Origin: Patiria pectinifera
Lineage: Eukaryota > Echinodermata > Asteroidea > Valvatida > Asterinidae
DNA: 64,000 nucleotides
NCBI GenBank assembly: GCA_029964075.1
Contig: CM057135.1
Location: 27,331,366-27,395,365 of the forward strand
Reading direction: 5' to 3'
Part shown: positions 1 through 13,070 of the stretch, piece by piece
How positions within the stretch are numbered: position 1 is the first letter of the stretch
How the letters are laid out: every line of letters starts with the position of its first letter
The notes under the pieces: model-generated
What the model was told of the DNA's origin: nothing
The model's input: only the letters and a program-made list of their open reading frames with translations
Database searches by the model: none
Program-made: the position numbers and the translations under genes

Positions 1-1263
1 GACCACGGGTTGCCCGGATAGAACTCACACGGCTGAAACGAGGAAAGTTAAACCAAAAAATCCGCCATCTGTCAGTTTTTTGAGCTGAAAAAAATGTGTC
101 ACTCATTTTTGTACTGTCAATTTAATAAATTCAAGTTTCACCAATCAAACAAAGTGAGTTGTAGCAATAGTATAGATTTTCTCTTTTTTATCGACTTTAT
201 TTACTCAATTTTGTGATCATTACCAATATATATAATGAAGACTATAAGGACTTTGCATCTGCTTGTACCCGATGCAAAATAAACAGAACAGCTGCAATAA
301 TAAGACGTGTAATATGCAATGAAAACACCATTACACACTTGAAGCAAAAATGAAGGGTATGTTTCATGAATAAATCCATACTTTCGGGGCACAATGAAGT
401 TGTTGAAAACAAAGCCTCGATTTATATTTTATGCATGAATTCGACACTCTTGTGGTACAGCAAAAGTGTCATCATGGCAAGCATAGTCCAGTTTGATAAT
501 TTTTGTACTGATCAGCTGAAATGTCAATTACTTTAAAAACTCTTATCAATTAAGGTCCCTACCAATTATTTCTTAATTTATTGTCGTGTTTGTTTTAAAG
601 TTCTTTGTGTATATATCAAAATTGTTGAAGTGCTTTCTTTAAAAATGCAAAATTAAAGGCAAACATTCCGTCTTCGTCACGTTTAAAATAAAAAAAAAAT
701 CAATTGTTAAAATCAACACCGTGTGGAAGGTAGATGCTACCACACAAAACATTAATGTTCAAGCTTTAGATGATCTCATTAATGTTCACGTACACCCTTT
801 TTTGTATTATGAACCCAGTGAGTATTTTGTGCTCGGTTTGTTCCTATTGGGGTCGTGATTGGGTTTTTTTCGTTAATACTTCATAATCGTTTCAGTTCTT
901 CTTAACAACAGGTGCATGAGCTTCCTCTATGCAAGATTTAGTATGTATATGCCACAATGTCGAGCGGAACCTCTCCAGAGAATGGCATGTCATGAATGGT
1001 GATGAAATGACTTGAGAAGGGAAGGCCTGCGCTGAATTGTAATGACACTTCGTCGGTAACATTCGGACAATGCCCTAAAATATACTCATATTTCCACAAT
1101 ACATGTGTAAAACAATGTTAACGAATGTTTACACATCGTTCAACGCATTGACGTGTGCAAGTAATTATGGTTGTGTTGGATCCATGTCTATCTTTTTTTT
1201 AATCCCCGTTGACCAATACACATTTTTGTTGTTTAAAGCCTTTTGAAACACCCTTTACCTAAT
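1..1263. other. Non-coding, nothing recognised
   Basis: AT-rich sequence with many short homopolymers. Reading frames are short and look random. No repeat family shared with the rest of the window was seen. Confidence 0.5.
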
Positions 1264-1267
1264 TTAA

Positions 1268-1789
1268 AGGTACATGTAGTTACAACACTCAGAAGTGGAT
1301 AGATTTGGGGTTATTATAGCAAATATTGTTACACTGACCTGGTTAAAGTTTTATGCTAATGGAAAACCAAGAAAAAAATGTTGTTCTTGTAGTCTGGTTC
1401 CCTGACCCTACTTCAGACGAAACAATGCAATTTATAGACGTCGGGGAATTGTCAGGTCAGGGAACCAGACTAGCTGGCCTGCACCTGTTCACAGATGTGT
1501 AACCGTTTGAAAACTAATGAAGACTAACTACATTTGGTAAATCAAGGGCAGTATTTGAAGGGGGAAAAATGTCTGCTTGATTTCCAGTGATGGACGGCTG
1601 ACCATCGTTGGAAATTGATACCAGAATTCCACTTTTCTTGCAAATCACAGCACAGCGGATGCTATGATTACACGTGATGTTTGTGACTATTTTTCACTAT
1701 ACAGTCAAGACAGGAAAGAATTTCATAATGATTTGGTATTTTTTTTTTCTAATGTTTGCAAATGTTGTATGCATGTAGGCCTACTACTC
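1268..1789 (+). mobile_element. TTAA-flanked MITE, copy 1
   Basis: About 522 bp with TTAA at both edges (1264-1267 and 790-793 of the second kilobase, i.e. 1790-1793). It shares its whole body with the copies at 36161, 46879 and 55637. An internal hairpin has arms AGTCTGGTTCCCTGACC and GGTCAGGGAACCAGACT (about 1392-1472). The right end reads GCAAATGTTGTATGC; the left terminus has decayed. TTAA targets and AGGG ends suggest a piggyBac-type non-autonomous element, by inference. Confidence 0.75.
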
Positions 1790-1793
1790 TTAA

Positions 1794-4422
1794 AGATAAC
1801 AAAAATAATGTTTTCTAGTAGCAGGGCCTTGCAATGTTTTGATAAATACCATGTCCCCGAGCTCAGCTGTACGTGCAAACTGAAAATTAAACGAGCTGAT
1901 CAAGCAACAGCCTTGGAAGACTGACACTTGATGCTCAATCGAGAAAATAACCTATTCACCATGTCCTTTCTTGGATAACATCACCTACTCACCGGAAGGG
2001 CCTGAGGTGGAAAAAAAACGTTCACGTAGTTGGTCACGTCCTTTAGAAACGGTTCTTTCTCGCAGCAAACGAGGTTATTTGACAGTTGCAAAATAATAAA
2101 ACTATGGCCACGTCTGAAATTCTTGTTTTGAGCTTTGTTTGGCTATTTACGGTATTAAACCCAATCATAGGTTGGGCCATAATGCAATAAAAACCAGGGA
2201 GAAAAGAAAAAACCGAACATAATACTTCACAGTTATAAATTAACATAATATGCTATTGGGCCTTTGCCATTATAACTATCGGAGCTACCTGACAATATAT
2301 GTATCAGTAGCTCTGAAAGCTCTATATTAATGTAAATTTATGTATGTAAAAGGTTAACGAGGGTATCCTTAACGCTTAACGGGGATTTCTCAACGGTTAA
2401 CGGTTTGAATACATGAATTCATTTGAATGGTGAATACAGCGAGGGCCTTTTTTAACGGTATGTATGACGGATGAATTCTTAACGGTTAACGGCTGAATGC
2501 TTCACACTTATTTGAACTAAGCGGTTAACGCACTCAGAGCTGCTATAGATAAGTGCATCCAGACTAGATTCCTTTTTTTTTAGTTATTGAATACGATGAA
2601 GGGGAAAGTTCTAGAACCAAACTTTATAATCTAATTTTCTTCGTTAGGCTGGTTTGAAGCGATTCCCACATGCGAACGCATACGCAGTGGCGGGTACATC
2701 AGCGAAATGCTGGTCTCCTACGCTTGACTAGTCCCTATTGTTGGGCTAAACAGCGCCCTCCTTAGTCCGCGTTCACACACACTGCAAAACAAACAAGCAG
2801 CCAATGCAGGGGCACGTATTGACAAATGTACAGGCCAAACGACTCCTACACATTCGAGAGAGTATTAAAATGGAAAATATAAAAGTGCCTATGATTCAAA
2901 GCGTACTGCTGAAGTTTAATTAAAAGATACGACGGTGTTCCTTTAATTCCATGGTTGAACAACCCAACTTGTCTGTTTATGTGTCAAATATTGTCCCAAT
3001 AGGCAACACTGAAGAAGATGCGCTGTGCATCTAGGATTTTTTTTTCATGAGATAGTGGCACAGGGTGCCTCGAGCCCTGCTCAAAACCCATCAAATTCTG
3101 CCTCACCACTCCCGGGAAAATATCACCTTTAAAACCCGCGAGACCCGCCACATTCCAACCCTATCCCCAATCGGTGACGATCAAGGTAAAGAAGTGGCAC
3201 AAGAAATACGTGTACACATGCATACGAAGTGTCAGTTACAGGGAGGGATCCCGTAACTGATATCAACATTATTCATTAACTTTTGCATATATGATGCATT
3301 ATCGCCTTGTTTTCAGACTTGTTTAATACCGTACGCGTTATTACTGGTGTATCCATTTCGTATAATGCCTTTGAGGAATCTCACCATTAGGCTGATTGCT
3401 TCATTCAATTTTTTTTTTCAAACTAAGTATTCTGGGGAGTGACAGTTAAATGGATTGAAGAAATTTACCGTACATATCGTAAATTGAAAATTGTCGGTTG
3501 AAGGCTGAGATACGTACTTATATAATAGGGGTATGGATCGCTCCCAATTGACGGTAACTTAAGGCAGAAACATGCCCGAGTTTAATAGTAACAACTACTT
3601 TACGATCATCATACCCACTCTTTTTAATACCAAAAAGTAATTCTTTCCAGCAAAAAAAAACAAAAAACTTGAGCCTACATTTTCGAGGTAGGTACTGCTG
3701 ACAGCAACTTTTCATTGCGATTGATATTGCTAATACACATTCAGGCAATGGCACGTTCGTGATATAATATGTTTTGGTATCGGAATGGAAGCTCTTACCG
3801 TACTTGTTGCCGTTAGGGACACCCGTGTATCAAACCATACAGCTATAGGAAGTCATGATCAAACCAAAGCGCAAGGATCGGATTAAAAAATGTTGCGCGT
3901 GACGATATCATCTTTGTCTGATCTCGATCATAATCGTCTAGACTACTGGGATGGCACCGACGCCAAAAACAAAACATCAACGATGTTGTTTGTTGCGTTC
4001 ACGACTTATGTGTTGATACCATCTGCAGTACGCAAATCATTCTGTATGAAACATTGTGTCAAAATTCTAGATCACTTACCCGAAAGAAAGGGACCGTTGC
4101 CGGCGATGGAAAGAGATGAATATTGCAACGTAGTCTCAAGGGAAAATATTCCTCCTGTACTCGTATCCTGTGTAAATTATCAAACACGTTTGAATAAATT
4201 TCGCATATAAAATATAACTATGCTGTTCCTTTTTTTAACATAAATATTTATGTTTCGCAAGTCAAGGTGCACATTATATCGACGGTGAAATCTGAATTGA
4301 AAGTGGTGAGTTCAAAATGTTCGCAAATACGTTAATCTTTCAATCTATGTTAAAGTCATACCTAATCAGGAAACAGTTTCTATGAGACATTTCAGTAACA
4401 GACATAATATGGTTCGGTGCAC
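1794..4422. other. Non-coding; AACGGTTAAC word cluster at 2350-2535
   Basis: Between 2350 and 2535 the words TTAACGG, AACGGTTAACGG and GGTTAACG recur about eight times with irregular spacing, several centred on the palindrome GTTAAC. The rest has no recognised gene or repeat. The 106-residue frame at 3890-4210 has no recognisable domain. Confidence 0.45.
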
Positions 4423-4424
4423 TA

Positions 4425-4960
4425 CAGGGTGATTTAAAAAAAAAAAAAATGTCGGGACTATTGTTTGATTGAAGTTCTGCATGAAGCACTTTTAAAATCT
4501 AGGACATGAAAGCCCAATTTGAAAGCTTTCTTTTAGTACAAGAATAATTCAATTCACTTATGTACTTTTCAAGTTACGGAATTTTAAACACAACCACCGT
4601 TTTAAAGTTCTGTCCACGGATCACAAAAAAAAGGTGCGCGTTCTTTCAGCAAAACGAAAACAATTCACACACATCCATATGTGATTTGTTTTCGTTTTGC
4701 TGAAAGAACACTAAACTTTTTTGTGATCCGTGGACAGAACCTTAAAACGGTGGTTGGTTTAAAATTCCGTTACTTAAAAAGTTACATGAATGATTTGAAC
4801 GATTCTTAAAAGTTACATGAATGATTTGAACGATTCTTGTACTAAAAGAAAGCTTATGAATGGGGCTTTCATATCCGAGATTTTGAAAGTGCTACATGCA
4901 AAGCTTCACGAAAACAATGGTCCCGACATTTGGGGTTTCGGGGTTTTTTTACTCAACCTG
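4425..4960. mobile_element. Full-length palindromic mariner-like MITE, copy 1
   Basis: A giant hairpin. The left arm (CAGGGTGATTTAAAA...) and the right arm (...TTTTTTTACTCAACCTG) are near-complementary over roughly 250 bases each, meeting around 4670. TA lies at both edges (4423-4424, 4961-4962). A 29-base segment of the right arm is tandemly duplicated (4778-4837). TA targets and CAGGGTGA-type ends fit a Tc1/mariner-type non-autonomous element. Related over its full length to the element at 32151. Confidence 0.75.
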
Positions 4961-4962
4961 TA

Positions 4963-7872
4963 CTTGTTGCCGATAATGAATTTCCTTTGCGTATTCTGGA
5001 TATACATAGGTACCCAACGGGTTGGTATTCTATTCAGTAGCATTCCTAATGCACATAATACTCTTTTTTTCATCTGTTCATAACATTTTTTTTCTTTCTG
5101 TGGCGCCCACGACATGGCCTTTATACAAGCAGGCCAGTGATGAGTGATGCCAGAGGGAACTATGACAATCTTACAAGCAGCCCGCAGGTGCAAAAAGTCG
5201 TCTTTAATAACATGGGGATCTGACGACTAAACACAGATATTTAAGCTCATCTTCTGAAGTTGCCGGAACTTGAGAGCGGACGAAGAGACGGAATTACCAG
5301 TATCGGGGAACATAATCGTGAATTCGCGGCGTTCAGGATATTTCATTGCAAGGAATACTTGTATCGTTGTTACAGGGAATTAGATAGGCTGATTCGTAGG
5401 GTATCTGTATGTCCAAACCTTCGTATCGATTGTCAGGTAATAAATCGTCCAAAAAACACCCCTAAAACAGAAAACAGTATTAACAAATGTATCGGTTTAC
5501 TCGCAAACGTACAAGCTAATTCTTTAGTAATTTGTGAACGATTGCGAAATGTAGTTCTACGATTAATAAGCCATTAGCGAGTGACCTATGCCCTTTGGGA
5601 TTTAAATTTGAAAAAAAGGTCAGGTACACTGACTTGCTCAGAATGCTTGGCACATTTTTTTTATTTGAATTCTCCAGACCAAAGACACTGTTGCTAATCA
5701 CGGGGCAAACTCTTGCATAGTTACGTAAGAGACGCTCAGCATCGATACATTGTTCGCAATGGGTGAGAATGGCACAAAGACACCAGACCATGCCGGAGCT
5801 GGGGGTTGCTATCATAAGGCTTGCCCTGAATCACGTGATATAGTAACAGTCTCTTCGGTCCGGAGAATGCAAACTTAAAACGTGCAAAGCATTGCATTAA
5901 GTCAGCGTTCCAGATTTTATTCAAATTTAACTCGCAAATGGCTTATTTAGTGTGTTCCGAACAAGTAGGGGAAAAATATTCTCAATTGATCCATGTCACG
6001 TAAACCGGAGAAAACACCGACTAAAGCCATATTAACTTGAGATAGAATGTTACTTTTCCACCTGCTTGACAAGACATCTATCACGAAAGGCTGTGACCTT
6101 TCGTGCCACAAAGTAATGAAGATATCACTTGATGTTTTGTGAGAATCACCCCGTGTTCTGTCACGATAACATGTCACGTTCTACCGATAAAGCCAGAGAA
6201 TCTTTGTCACAACTTTGTGTTCAGTGTAATCAGGTGAGTTAAAGGGCACTTATACAGACTCTCCACGTCTCACGACCACACGCTACTGGATGGATTTAGA
6301 GTTCGCCTCGCTAGTTGCTATACCACGTTCAAGTTAATCTAATCGAACGTGTCATCACACACTCGACGAGGATAAGAAGTCAAGAAGATAATGACACAAA
6401 GAGACTGGTAAAAAAGTAAAATACGGAGTGAGGCAGAGCTTCTGTCCAAAAATCGTTAAAAGTTGTACGAATGCAGTTACTATGCATATTGTTTTACAAA
6501 ATATTTTTTCGACTTAAATGCGCGTATAGGCTTACAAACGTGCATGGTCGCGTTCAAGTCTTTAACTATTTCAACCACGAAAACAAAGTTGAACTAAGTT
6601 TTAAACATCAGGTTTATAAATATATTGTACTCATCCAAACTCTAAACTCAAACATTAATCCTTCTGTGCCTTCGTAATTATTGAAAGATATACTTTAATT
6701 GCATAACTACAGTTGGTTGAGCTATCTGCATATTAAAGCATGCGTTTCGAGCTTGAAAACATTTTTTGGCGACGAACCAGGGGCCACTCGAAGCAAGGTT
6801 TATTGTCACGCTTCAAGATAATTAAGGAGATGTCTGCCAAATTCATGGAGTTACCAAGCACAGCAAACTTTCCTTCTAAATTATTTGCTCAGCAAAAACA
6901 GACTAAATCTAGCGCAAAATTGTCTTGGGATATGTATTAAATTGCAAAGTTTGTCATTATGTTCCGCTCGGATTTTCCATGAAAATGACCCCGGGAGTTT
7001 GGTAAGACTTAGTCGGTTGAATGCACTGAAAGCACCGTGCACCGCCCCAACCAGACAGACAGACACGACGATCAATAAGCAATGTTGTTTTGCTGCAGCT
7101 TAACATTTTGGGCACAATGTGGAGGACTCCAAAAGCTGGCACTTAACAAGTTTTGATGTCTGCACTTTGACGTGAAGGGAGAAGCCAAGCATCTTGCAAA
7201 ATCCTCTCTGAGTTCTTGTGCAGATGGTGTGAGAGTGGACAGGCTACTGAAGCGTAGCGTAATTCAATACAGCCACTTGTCGGGGAAGAAGTGGACGGAC
7301 TTAAAAGCCGAGTGAACTTTCTGCCTTCAGCGTCTACAAATCTGTCTTACGGCGCATCACCTAAGCGGTAAGCCAGAGGTGCTGCGCCCGTCAAATTTAC
7401 TTCCCCTCTACGTTGCCCATCTTGTAAAAAATGACAAGACTTATTTTCTCCACTGTATTACGCTTCCTCCATTTGCCAAATTGAATGTCCATCGGTTTAA
7501 GGGCTGGTTGCGTGCTCTAGGATTATTAAATCTGCCACAGCTCACATACGCCTTATGGACTAAATCACACACTCCGTGTAATTTGCTGAGGTACATGTAG
7601 TAACCGCATTAAGGATACGGTGGAATAGGCCTATATACTTGTTTACGTTCTCCGAATTACTTGTGTAAAAAAAGGTCCATGTACTTGATCAAATTTAGTT
7701 ATTGTCATTGTAGAAAATGAAACATGAGGTAAAAGCGTGAGTGAATAAAACAAAGTTTCAGCATTTGATTCAGACATTAATGAAATGAAATTGTTTCGGA
7801 CAAAAATATTCTAAAGGACTTATATTCGGCTGTTAATAAAACAGCACAATATTAGTCAACAGTGAGCAGAAT
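4963..7872. other. Non-coding, nothing recognised
   Basis: Several frames of 60-105 codons occur (for example 5260-5577), but none has a recognisable domain, splice context or biased composition. No copy of the repeat families seen elsewhere was found. Confidence 0.45.
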
Positions 7873-7995
7873 AAACCTTTATCATGCTGCCCCCATTTCA
7901 GTCATGTTCACTTTATGCAATAACAGTACTGAATGATAATGTTTTTTGTGCAAAAAGGAACCAGACTATTTTTCCTTCCAGCCTCGATTTGATAA
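7873..7995 (+). repeat. Dispersed repeat D, copy 1
   Basis: About 120 bp (TTTATCATGCTGCC, CATTTCAGTCATGTTC, AATGATAA, TTTTTCCTTCCAGCCTCG) matches 23800-23920 at most positions and in the same order. Termini undefined. Confidence 0.65.
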
Positions 7996-8042
7996 CCCTT
8001 ACAGCGCCCTCTTTTTCACAGCTTTAAAAAAATACATCGCAA

Positions 8043-8104
8043 ATATCTATACATTATTTAGAGAGTATAATTCATATCTATACATTATTTAGAGAGTATA
8101 ATTC
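8043..8104 (+). repeat. 31-bp tandem duplication
   Basis: ATATCTATACATTATTTAGA plus the following 11 bases occurs twice head to tail without differences. Confidence 0.85.
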
Positions 8105-8164
8105 ATTAGCTTTTAAACAACGAAAAACTATTTACAATCGGGTGAATATGCATTGAGTTGTGGG

Positions 8165-8465
8165 CAATGGACCTTATTCACGAGGTAGCCATTTTTGTCG
8201 TGTTCCCTGAATGTATGTCACAAATTGTTAACTGTTGAATGGGATGGCGCCAGACTATTTATTCAGCCTTATATTACTTGCGGTTTTTTTAATCTGGCTT
8301 GAAACATTAGGGACTGTTTAATTACACATTTTAAATTATTCATTTAAGCAGACTTGATTATTATTTGGTAATGTACTCGCTTTCACTTGTCTTCGCAAGT
8401 TCCAAAAATGAAGATTTTACCCCACTTTCAATTCAAAATGGCTGACTCGTGAATAAGGCTCATTG
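8165..8465. mobile_element. MITE with ~32-bp terminal inverted repeats
   Basis: The left end has CCTTATTCACGAGGTAGCCA; the right end, read in reverse, has CCTTATTCACGAGTCAGCCA. The two match at nearly every position over about 32 bases. No coding capacity and no clear target duplication. A wider, weaker inverted pair (CCCTCTTTTTCACAGCTTT at 8008 and its complement at 8502) encloses it. Confidence 0.7.
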
Positions 8466-10847
8466 AAAAAGCGCCGCTCTTTCATTTTGTCCAATTTGTT
8501 GAAAGCTGTGAAAAAAGAGGGTCTGGTTGTTTTTTATTAGACACCCTGTACATACATGAAGCATGTGAATTAAAATGTACAAAAGTGTGGGTTTGACGGC
8601 CTGTTTTTGTCATAAAGAAATCGTACGTTATACGCGGCAAATCTGCGGCAAACTTATACAGGGATATCATCTGTCACTTTAAAGACCCAATCTCAACATT
8701 TTCATCCCCAGCAAATCGTTCTGCCCCGATTTTGGCCAACTGACTCGTGTGCTCTCTTGTTTAAATCCACCATTACAGTTGAAAGGTTCGTGCAAACGTT
8801 TACGTGAAACAGGTGCCGGACGGACGAAGACGGAGTTTTGCTTTGAAAGTGACCCGACAGAGCCTTCCGATTGGCAATCAGCATTTTCACTTTGTCTCAT
8901 GTTTCATCAGTGCATTAGTCTTCAGTTCGTTTTGTGTAGCTCATGTGATATGTGTGTTGTTTCAGAAAGTGGATTTTTTTCTCGATTTTCCAAAGAAGGG
9001 ATGACATTTTCGTACCCGCTTTTGAAGATCAGATTGAGCAAGGACTCTGCCGACAGCATGTCAATTACCCTCAGAATCCCGTTTTGTCAAATGAAACTGA
9101 AATCAAGACTTCTTGAGGACATTTACCCTGCCTCGAAGGAGGATTCAAACCAACTCAAATGATAAAACGCAGTTGTTATAAACATCCAATTTAAACATTG
9201 GCCAAAGAATATGAAACCATGCGGCCACAAAGTATCTCGGGTCCTGAGAAGGCCAAGACTAACCCTGGTCCTGACATGAATATTATTGTTGACAGGATAT
9301 CAATTTCAAAACTATATATGTGGCGCATCATTCGTATATGATTTCGTGTCTTCCGCGATTTACCTATGATTTTTACTGCGTGGGCGGCAATGCGGCTATT
9401 TGAGCAAGTTGTCCCACTTTAATACTGCATTCTATAAGTTTTGCCTGCGGCACTTGATTCACCGAACTTTTTCCCCACCAATATTAATAGTCCCAAGGGT
9501 TTGTCTCGCTTTTTTGGTAGAATCTCCTTTCATGGTTGCCTTCAAGATTTCACACTATGTGCGGACCTCAAAAGCATCATACTTCTAAATGAATGAATGA
9601 CTCGAGTGATAAAAACGATATCGAAGGGTTTTCTCAAGTTACAATTTGGCAGTGTGGGGCCAACAAAAACTCTTTCATTTTTTTAAGGATTTTCCAAATG
9701 CACCAAAATTCTTTAGAATTCAGAACTGAAGTGTCTGGTGCAAAAGTTGAAAGCTGATCCGTTCCGGGCTATTTTCACTCTCTCTCTATCTCTTAAATTT
9801 GTGGTTGCTTTTGTCAGCGCCTACAAAAGTCACGAAAACGATATCAAGTAACACCAAAATCCGCCAGATTGAGAAACGGTTTCGTCACCACCAAGAGATC
9901 TTATAATTGCTTGACGCCAAAAGTCCGGACTTGTGTACACAATCCGCATCGACAAATAAACCTTGCAAACAGTGAGATAAAAAAAGAAACACTCCACGAA
10001 ATCTAATACAGAGTAAATCATTTTGTGTGAAAATATTTTCGCACCAAGTGTTTCAGGGGAATACGCTCAATTGAGTGCCGGAGACACTTGCCTAACAGAT
10101 TCTTTGTGAGGAACATATAATGATATCTTCAAAAACAGACGCATAAAAGGTCTTCGACTGCAAAATTCTTTCTCCGTCACACCAATCACTATGTAATGGT
10201 CAATAGAAACGTGATCAAGGTTCCTTCATACTTTCAACAATTCCCACAAATGCATGGGGAAAAGAGAAATGTGTAAACACTGGATATTTGTCCACTTGTA
10301 TTTCAGTTAAGAAAGTATATAGCAGTGCAAAAAAAAAACAGTTTTCTGCTGGTATTGGCTTAAATACGACAAAAAAAATTAAACAGGCTGCAAAGTTGCT
10401 CAGAATGTTCGCGCCGTAAACTGTCTCGGATACATATTAACAACTCAGTCTTGACATCAAATTATCTCGGCGCCTTTACGGTCAATGAAGAAAACTTTAA
10501 AATTAGTTGACATGTTTAATTAAGCGAGTCTGATAAAAAAAAATCGTATATGAACAAAAGAAACCGAACATCACAGCACTTTCTCTTTTTTTCGTGAATG
10601 CACCAAAACTGTTGAATTAGTGATACCTTATGAAGTAAAATGTTTTGCAATTTATTTCAAATAAATTGCATGTGCAAAATTTGAGAAACAATGTCGGAAT
10701 GTGTAGCAACTTCATTGCCTAGTCAATGATTCATAAAAAGTTCAAACATGACTTCAACTTTTATGATTCATCATAATAATATAGCGCACAAAATTAGCAT
10801 GACTACCGTAATGAAATCAACAACTCGCCGAGCTTAATTCCACACCA
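8466..10847. other. Non-coding, nothing recognised
   Basis: The longest frame (8749-9162, 137 codons, plus) begins inside AT-rich DNA and shows no known motif. No repeat seen. Confidence 0.4.
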
Positions 10848-10869
10848 ACAGTCTAGGGCCCTAGACTGT
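10848..10869. repeat. 22-bp perfect palindrome
   Basis: ACAGTCTAGGG followed directly by its exact reverse complement. It would extrude as a cruciform or bind a symmetric dimer. Confidence 0.85.
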
Positions 10870-11221
10870 CTAGAGAGAGTGGTTGATTGCCAATGATCAG
10901 TTCATAATAGTTCGCATGAGCGAAGGCCTATCAGAAACGCGCGCGCGTATGTGCGCTGTACCAAAAACGCGCGCGTTCTACACAGACGACATTATGACGT
11001 AACAGGTATACTGAGCCATATGTTGTGCATAAAGTACGTGTAGGCCCACCATGGTTACTAACAAAATACACATTTCAAAAATCCCAACAAGACGTTCGAA
11101 GGGAACACTTAAAAACCAACATAAATCTTTCGAAACAGGCTCTCCAAAAGTCTCGCTCCATGATGCCATTCCTTCGCTGGGAATGTGTTAAAACCCTTGA
11201 AAACGTGTAAGTACAGCGCGG

Positions 11222-11428
11222 ATGAGATTTCAAGATACCGTGATGACTCAACAAGCTACCCGCCAGAATGTCTACCCCACGGCGACGACAGCATCATGCA
11301 CGCAACAGCAAACCCCACTAGGCGAACACTGGACGCTCGTGCACGAGTGGTACATGGAGAAGAGAGAACCCTTGCAGGTAACAGTCAAAGGACGAACGTG
11401 GTACTATTTTAATGGCTTGCACGAATAA
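11222..11428 (+). CDS. Unrecognised 68-codon frame with coding-like composition
   Basis: The frame from the ATG at 11222 has a higher GC level at third positions and fewer homopolymers than its surroundings. It encodes a Trp/Tyr-rich segment (HEWYMEKREPLQ, then GRTWYYFNG) unlike random AT-rich translation. A stop lies just upstream. TTGCAG|GTAACAG at about 11372 could be a splice donor, in which case the last 18 codons are intronic. I do not recognise the product. It could be a short exon or a decayed transposon fragment. Confidence 0.2.
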   Translation: MRFQDTVMTQQATRQNVYPTATTASCTQQQTPLGEHWTLVHEWYMEKREPLQVTVKGRTWYYFNGLHE

Positions 11429-11797
11429 GTTTCCATCCGTCGGGACTGGGATTTGTGCACTCTTTAAGCCAAGAGAACATTGACAATTCGTTTTACGAGA
11501 GGAAAGTGCTGAGATGAAGGTGTCTTATAAGATGTCAAAGCGTTCACTGTCAATTCAGTGAAAGCACCTCGTAAATCTGTTGTCGTTTGTAATACTATGT
11601 CCGAAACGCTGCCTTGCGTCTCTCCAACAAGTCACGATCGTACGTATGACTATTTTTGGTGCAAGTTCAACAAAACCAAATGCACTTGTAACAAGTTCAA
11701 TTTGGTATACGGCATTTCTATAGCAAATCCTGATTATTTGTTTTTACTGGGTAGCCCATTCAGTGGAATCCACTGGTCTCCCATGGGCCCAGTAAAG

Positions 11798-11985
11798 AGA
11801 AGAAAATGTGAAGAAATTACAATTTTGGACTGTGGAGGAAAACGCCCAGGATAATATCCTGAGGAATACCCACAGAATCAGACAGGGACTGAAAACCCAA
11901 TCCACATAATTGGCCCGGGCAGGAATCGAACCCGGGTCACAGTGGTGGAAGGCGAGGACACTGCCGCTACGCCAACATGACTCCC
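11798..11985 (-). repeat. tRNA-derived SINE
   Basis: On the minus strand a tRNA-like head begins at 11985, with box A (TTGGCGTAGCGGC) and box B (GGGTTCGATTCC). A SINE body follows (GTGGATTGGGTTTTCAGTCC, CTGATTCTGTGGGTATTCC). The head does not fold as an intact tRNA. Confidence 0.75.
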
Positions 11986-12634
11986 AAATGTAAAAATGAA
12001 TAACTGCACTTTTTTTACTTACGAACTCAAAATAGAACGGCCATAAATGTTATGAACTTTTCTTGGATGAATTTTTCATTTGGTGGGTCTTTGCTTTATT
12101 CTAAATCTATAAATAACAAAGTTCAATCACTACTTAAGGGGGATATAAGGCTCGTGAAATCAATTTCAAAGAAGCTCTCATCTTTAAGAAGAAGAGAAAC
12201 TAGCTCGGTGCGTTGTCTGGTAGTGTTTGTCCTCCTATAAGCGCCACGAGACTTAAAGGTTTTTACAATTGCCAGACAGGTGAAAAGGTTGGGTGTCTTG
12301 CGAGATCGGGCATTACGCACTGACGAAAATCATGGAGAGTGACATTTTTCAACTGCAGCTAAATGAATTCATAATGGAGCTGTGAGCCACGTTTATACCG
12401 ATCAAGAATGTACAGCGCCTATCCTTACCTCAAAAATCGATCCGGTTTTCGATCCAGCCATGCTACACACCCCCGATCCGTCACTGGCTTACGGGCGTTC
12501 TGTGAAAAAAATAGTTGGATTGTAATCGTTATTCAGGGGTGAGATTGTAGGGAGCAATGTCTCGAGAAATTTGCTAGATGGTTTGAGGCTCACCGAAGGC
12601 CCAAGGGCAATGGAGGTTCTATTCGTATTCTCTA
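11986..12634. other. Non-coding, nothing recognised
   Basis: Short random-looking frames only; no repeat identified. Confidence 0.4.
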
Positions 12635-12740
12635 AAAAAACAGATTGGTTGACTTAACCAGTCGTTGGCTGAAACAACCACCAATCGGATTGGTTGAACA
12701 CATTTTAACCACTAGTGTTATTTTAACCAATCTGTTTTTT
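12635..12740. mobile_element. Short foldback element (~105 bp)
   Basis: The ends AAAAAACAGATTGGTT and AACCAATCTGTTTTTT are exact inverted repeats, and AACCA/TGGTT words recur inside. Size and structure suggest a very short MITE. Confidence 0.55.
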
Positions 12741-13008
12741 CTTGTGTTCTATGTAAACTTTTAAAGTTTAATTCACTTTGCAGTAGAACCTGGAATTCCA
12801 GATTTCAAGAGGGATTCTTTAAAAATCCTCATTTCAGGAAAAATCCTGACCAAAAAAAATCCTAAAATCAGGACAAAATCCTGACAAATCTCACTCCCTC
12901 ATTATTATTTATCATTATGGTTTGTTGCATTACTTTATTTTTAATAGCACCATCACAATGTCTTTAAGGAAAATTGTGATTCGGTCGTTTTTGTATGTGT
13001 GGTGTTGT

Positions 13009-13009
13009 T

Positions 13010-13066
<57 letters not shown>

Positions 13067-13070
13067 TTGC
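13009..13070 (+). repeat. (TTG)n microsatellite
   Basis: About 19 near-perfect TTG units. Confidence 0.95.

Noticed and set aside
8749-9162. 137-codon plus frame
   Set aside because: No recognisable domain; a competing overlapping frame (8804) looks equally good.
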